From: Verrucomicrobiota bacterium
GTDB lineage: Bacteria > Verrucomicrobiota > Kiritimatiellia > RFP12 > UBA1067
Direction: 5' to 3'
NCBI GenBank assembly: GCA_023269675.1
Contig: JAHFSX010000028.1
Span: 1 to 64,000 of the forward strand
DNA length: 64,000 bases
Part shown: piece by piece, positions 62,954-64,000 of the stretch
How the letters are laid out: every line of letters begins with the position of its first letter
Numbering within the stretch: the first letter of the stretch is position 1
Translations under genes and position numbers: made by a program
The notes under the pieces: generated by a model
Told to the model about the DNA's origin: nothing
Databases searched by the model: none
What the model saw: only the letters and a program-made list of their open reading frames with translations

Positions 62954-64000
62954 ATGAATCGGTTCCAAACACTACTTTTGGCCGCGTTGTTAGCAGGCGC
63001 CAACGTCGCTCGCAGCGCGACGCCGGTGTTGCGTTACGCTTTTGACGAAGCGGCCAGCGGCACGACCGCCGCGCTCGACTCGGGAAGAGGCACGCTTGCC
63101 AGCAGCACGTTTGTCGGCGCCGCCACGCGCACGAACAACACCCCCGGCGGTCTTTCCGCGGCCGCGCTCAACGCGAACGGCGCGAACGGCAGCCAGCACT
63201 ATCTTTCCGGCGGTGATGCCGACAAGCTCGACGGGCTGAGCAACCTTACCGTCACCTGCTGGGTTAATTTCCAGGGCACGCCTGCGGTCAGCGACCGCCT
63301 CGTGAGCAAGCTGTACTCCGACGGCACGCGCGCGACAGGTTTCGATCTGCGTGTCGTCACTCCGCCCAGCGGCGCTTTGGCGGCGACAAACTTCGGCCTC
63401 GGCTTCGCGCAGATCAACGCGCAGTTGATTTCCGGACTGCCTACGGTGAACGCCTCGGCAGCCTTCAGCGCCGGCAACGCGTGGACGTTCTTGGCGGTCA
63501 CGTACGACGGTGCGAACGTGCGTTTCTGGCGCGGGGCAACCCAGACCGCCGTCACCCAAGCCGGCGGAGCCCTTGCGAAACCGGCCACGTTCGGCACGCC
63601 CGCCGACACAGCGGCCGACTTCCGCATCGGCAGCACCGCGGCCACCTCCAGCGACCGTACGCCGCCGGGCTGGTTTGACGACCTGCGCATCTACGACGCG
63701 GCGCTTTCCTCCGACGAGCTCGAAGCCGTCCGCACCGAGAATGTGCCCGCGCCGCCGCTCATCGCGCAGCAGCCGCAGAGCCAGACCGGCTATCTCGGCA
63801 CCAGTGCCACGTTCAGCGTGGTCGCTTCGGGCAGCGCGCCGCTGGCCTACCAGTGGTATTTCGCCTCCGACGCCCTCCAGGGTGCCACGAACGCCTCGCT
63901 GACGCTGACGAGCCTTTCCGCGACCCACGCGGGCAGCTACTTCGTCGTGGTCACCAATCTTTACGGCAGCGCGACCAGCAGCGAGGCCACGCTCACGATC
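62954..64000 (+). CDS. Exported LamG and Ig-like domain protein, cut by the window end
   Basis: 349 residues are visible with no stop before the edge. A signal peptide (MNRFQTLLLAALLAGANVARS) is followed by a LamG/concanavalin-like domain (~25-255: LRYAFDEAASGTTAALDSG, LTVTCWVNFQGTPAVSDRLV, FLAVTYDGANVRFWRG, WFDDLRIYDAALSSDELEAV) and then an Ig-like domain (~265-349: IAQQPQSQTGYLGTSATFSV, AYQWYFASDALQGATNASLT, AGSYFVVVTNLYGSATS). This is a typical large surface or secreted protein of the PVC group, usually continuing with more Ig/LamG repeats or an autotransporter/PEP-CTERM end. No clear ribosome site precedes the ATG. Confidence 0.85.
   Translation, partial: MNRFQTLLLAALLAGANVARSATPVLRYAFDEAASGTTAALDSGRGTLASSTFVGAATRTNNTPGGLSAAALNANGANGSQHYLSGGDADKLDGLSNLTVTCWVNFQGTPAVSDRLVSKLYSDGTRATGFDLRVVTPPSGALAATNFGLGFAQINAQLISGLPTVNASAAFSAGNAWTFLAVTYDGANVRFWRGATQTAVTQAGGALAKPATFGTPADTAADFRIGSTAATSSDRTPPGWFDDLRIYDAALSSDELEAVRTENVPAPPLIAQQPQSQTGYLGTSATFSVVASGSAPLAYQWYFASDALQGATNASLTLTSLSATHAGSYFVVVTNLYGSATSSEATLTI

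Overview
The window looks like a high-GC chromosome segment from the PVC superphylum, most plausibly Kiritimatiellota/Verrucomicrobiota. This is inferred from many secreted glycoside hydrolases, DUF1080 and Tat-exported Gfo/Idh/MocA proteins, WbsX/GH99-like proteins, ORF6N proteins and GATTAN hexamer arrays. No homology search could be run, so family calls come from reading motifs and taxonomy is tentative.

Layout. Positions 1-120 are the 3' end of a 5S rRNA and its terminator. 0.2-5.6 kb holds secreted sugar enzymes (GH97, GH2, PHP-domain lipoprotein). 5.7-8.9 kb is a GlpA-like/GlpB-like/DUF1667 redox trio. 9-14.4 kb is housekeeping or conserved-hypothetical: an HTH-like protein with a 19-bp palindrome at its stop, a possible Whirly-like protein, purB, a PabB-PabC fusion and tmRNA (ssrA). 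14.9-33.2 kb is the most interesting block. 33.3-36 kb has small genes (short exported protein, DUF429, single-domain response regulator). 36.3-64 kb is a run of exported carbohydrate-active proteins separated by dispersed repeats and an ORF6N element.

The central block reads as a bacterial sphingolipid (ceramide-type) pathway with its own fatty-acid synthase. A 2522-residue type I synthase (NMO-like, NMO/enoyl reductase, KS, AT, ACP, KR, DH) is followed by a Sfp-type phosphopantetheinyl transferase. A GNAT protein precedes it, and an extended SDR lies divergently upstream. Converging on them is an operon with a 1119-residue fusion of fatty-acyl-AMP ligase, ACP and alpha-oxoamine synthase (the serine-palmitoyltransferase family), then an ABC-2 exporter. 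The oxoamine synthase, ACP, acyl ligase, epimerase-like reductase and GNAT enzyme match the set known from Caulobacter ceramide synthesis (spt, acp, asc, cerR, bcerS). What appears new here is the ligase-ACP-synthase fusion and the physical linkage to a dedicated synthase. A radical SAM/SPASM protein and a GT-B-like transferase next door may modify the product.

Intergenic DNA is rich in repeats: palindromic elements, a 148-bp direct duplication, and GATTAN hexamer arrays in inverted orientation around one intact ORF6N gene and one internally deleted relic. One repeat sits in frame inside the phosphopantetheinyl transferase gene.
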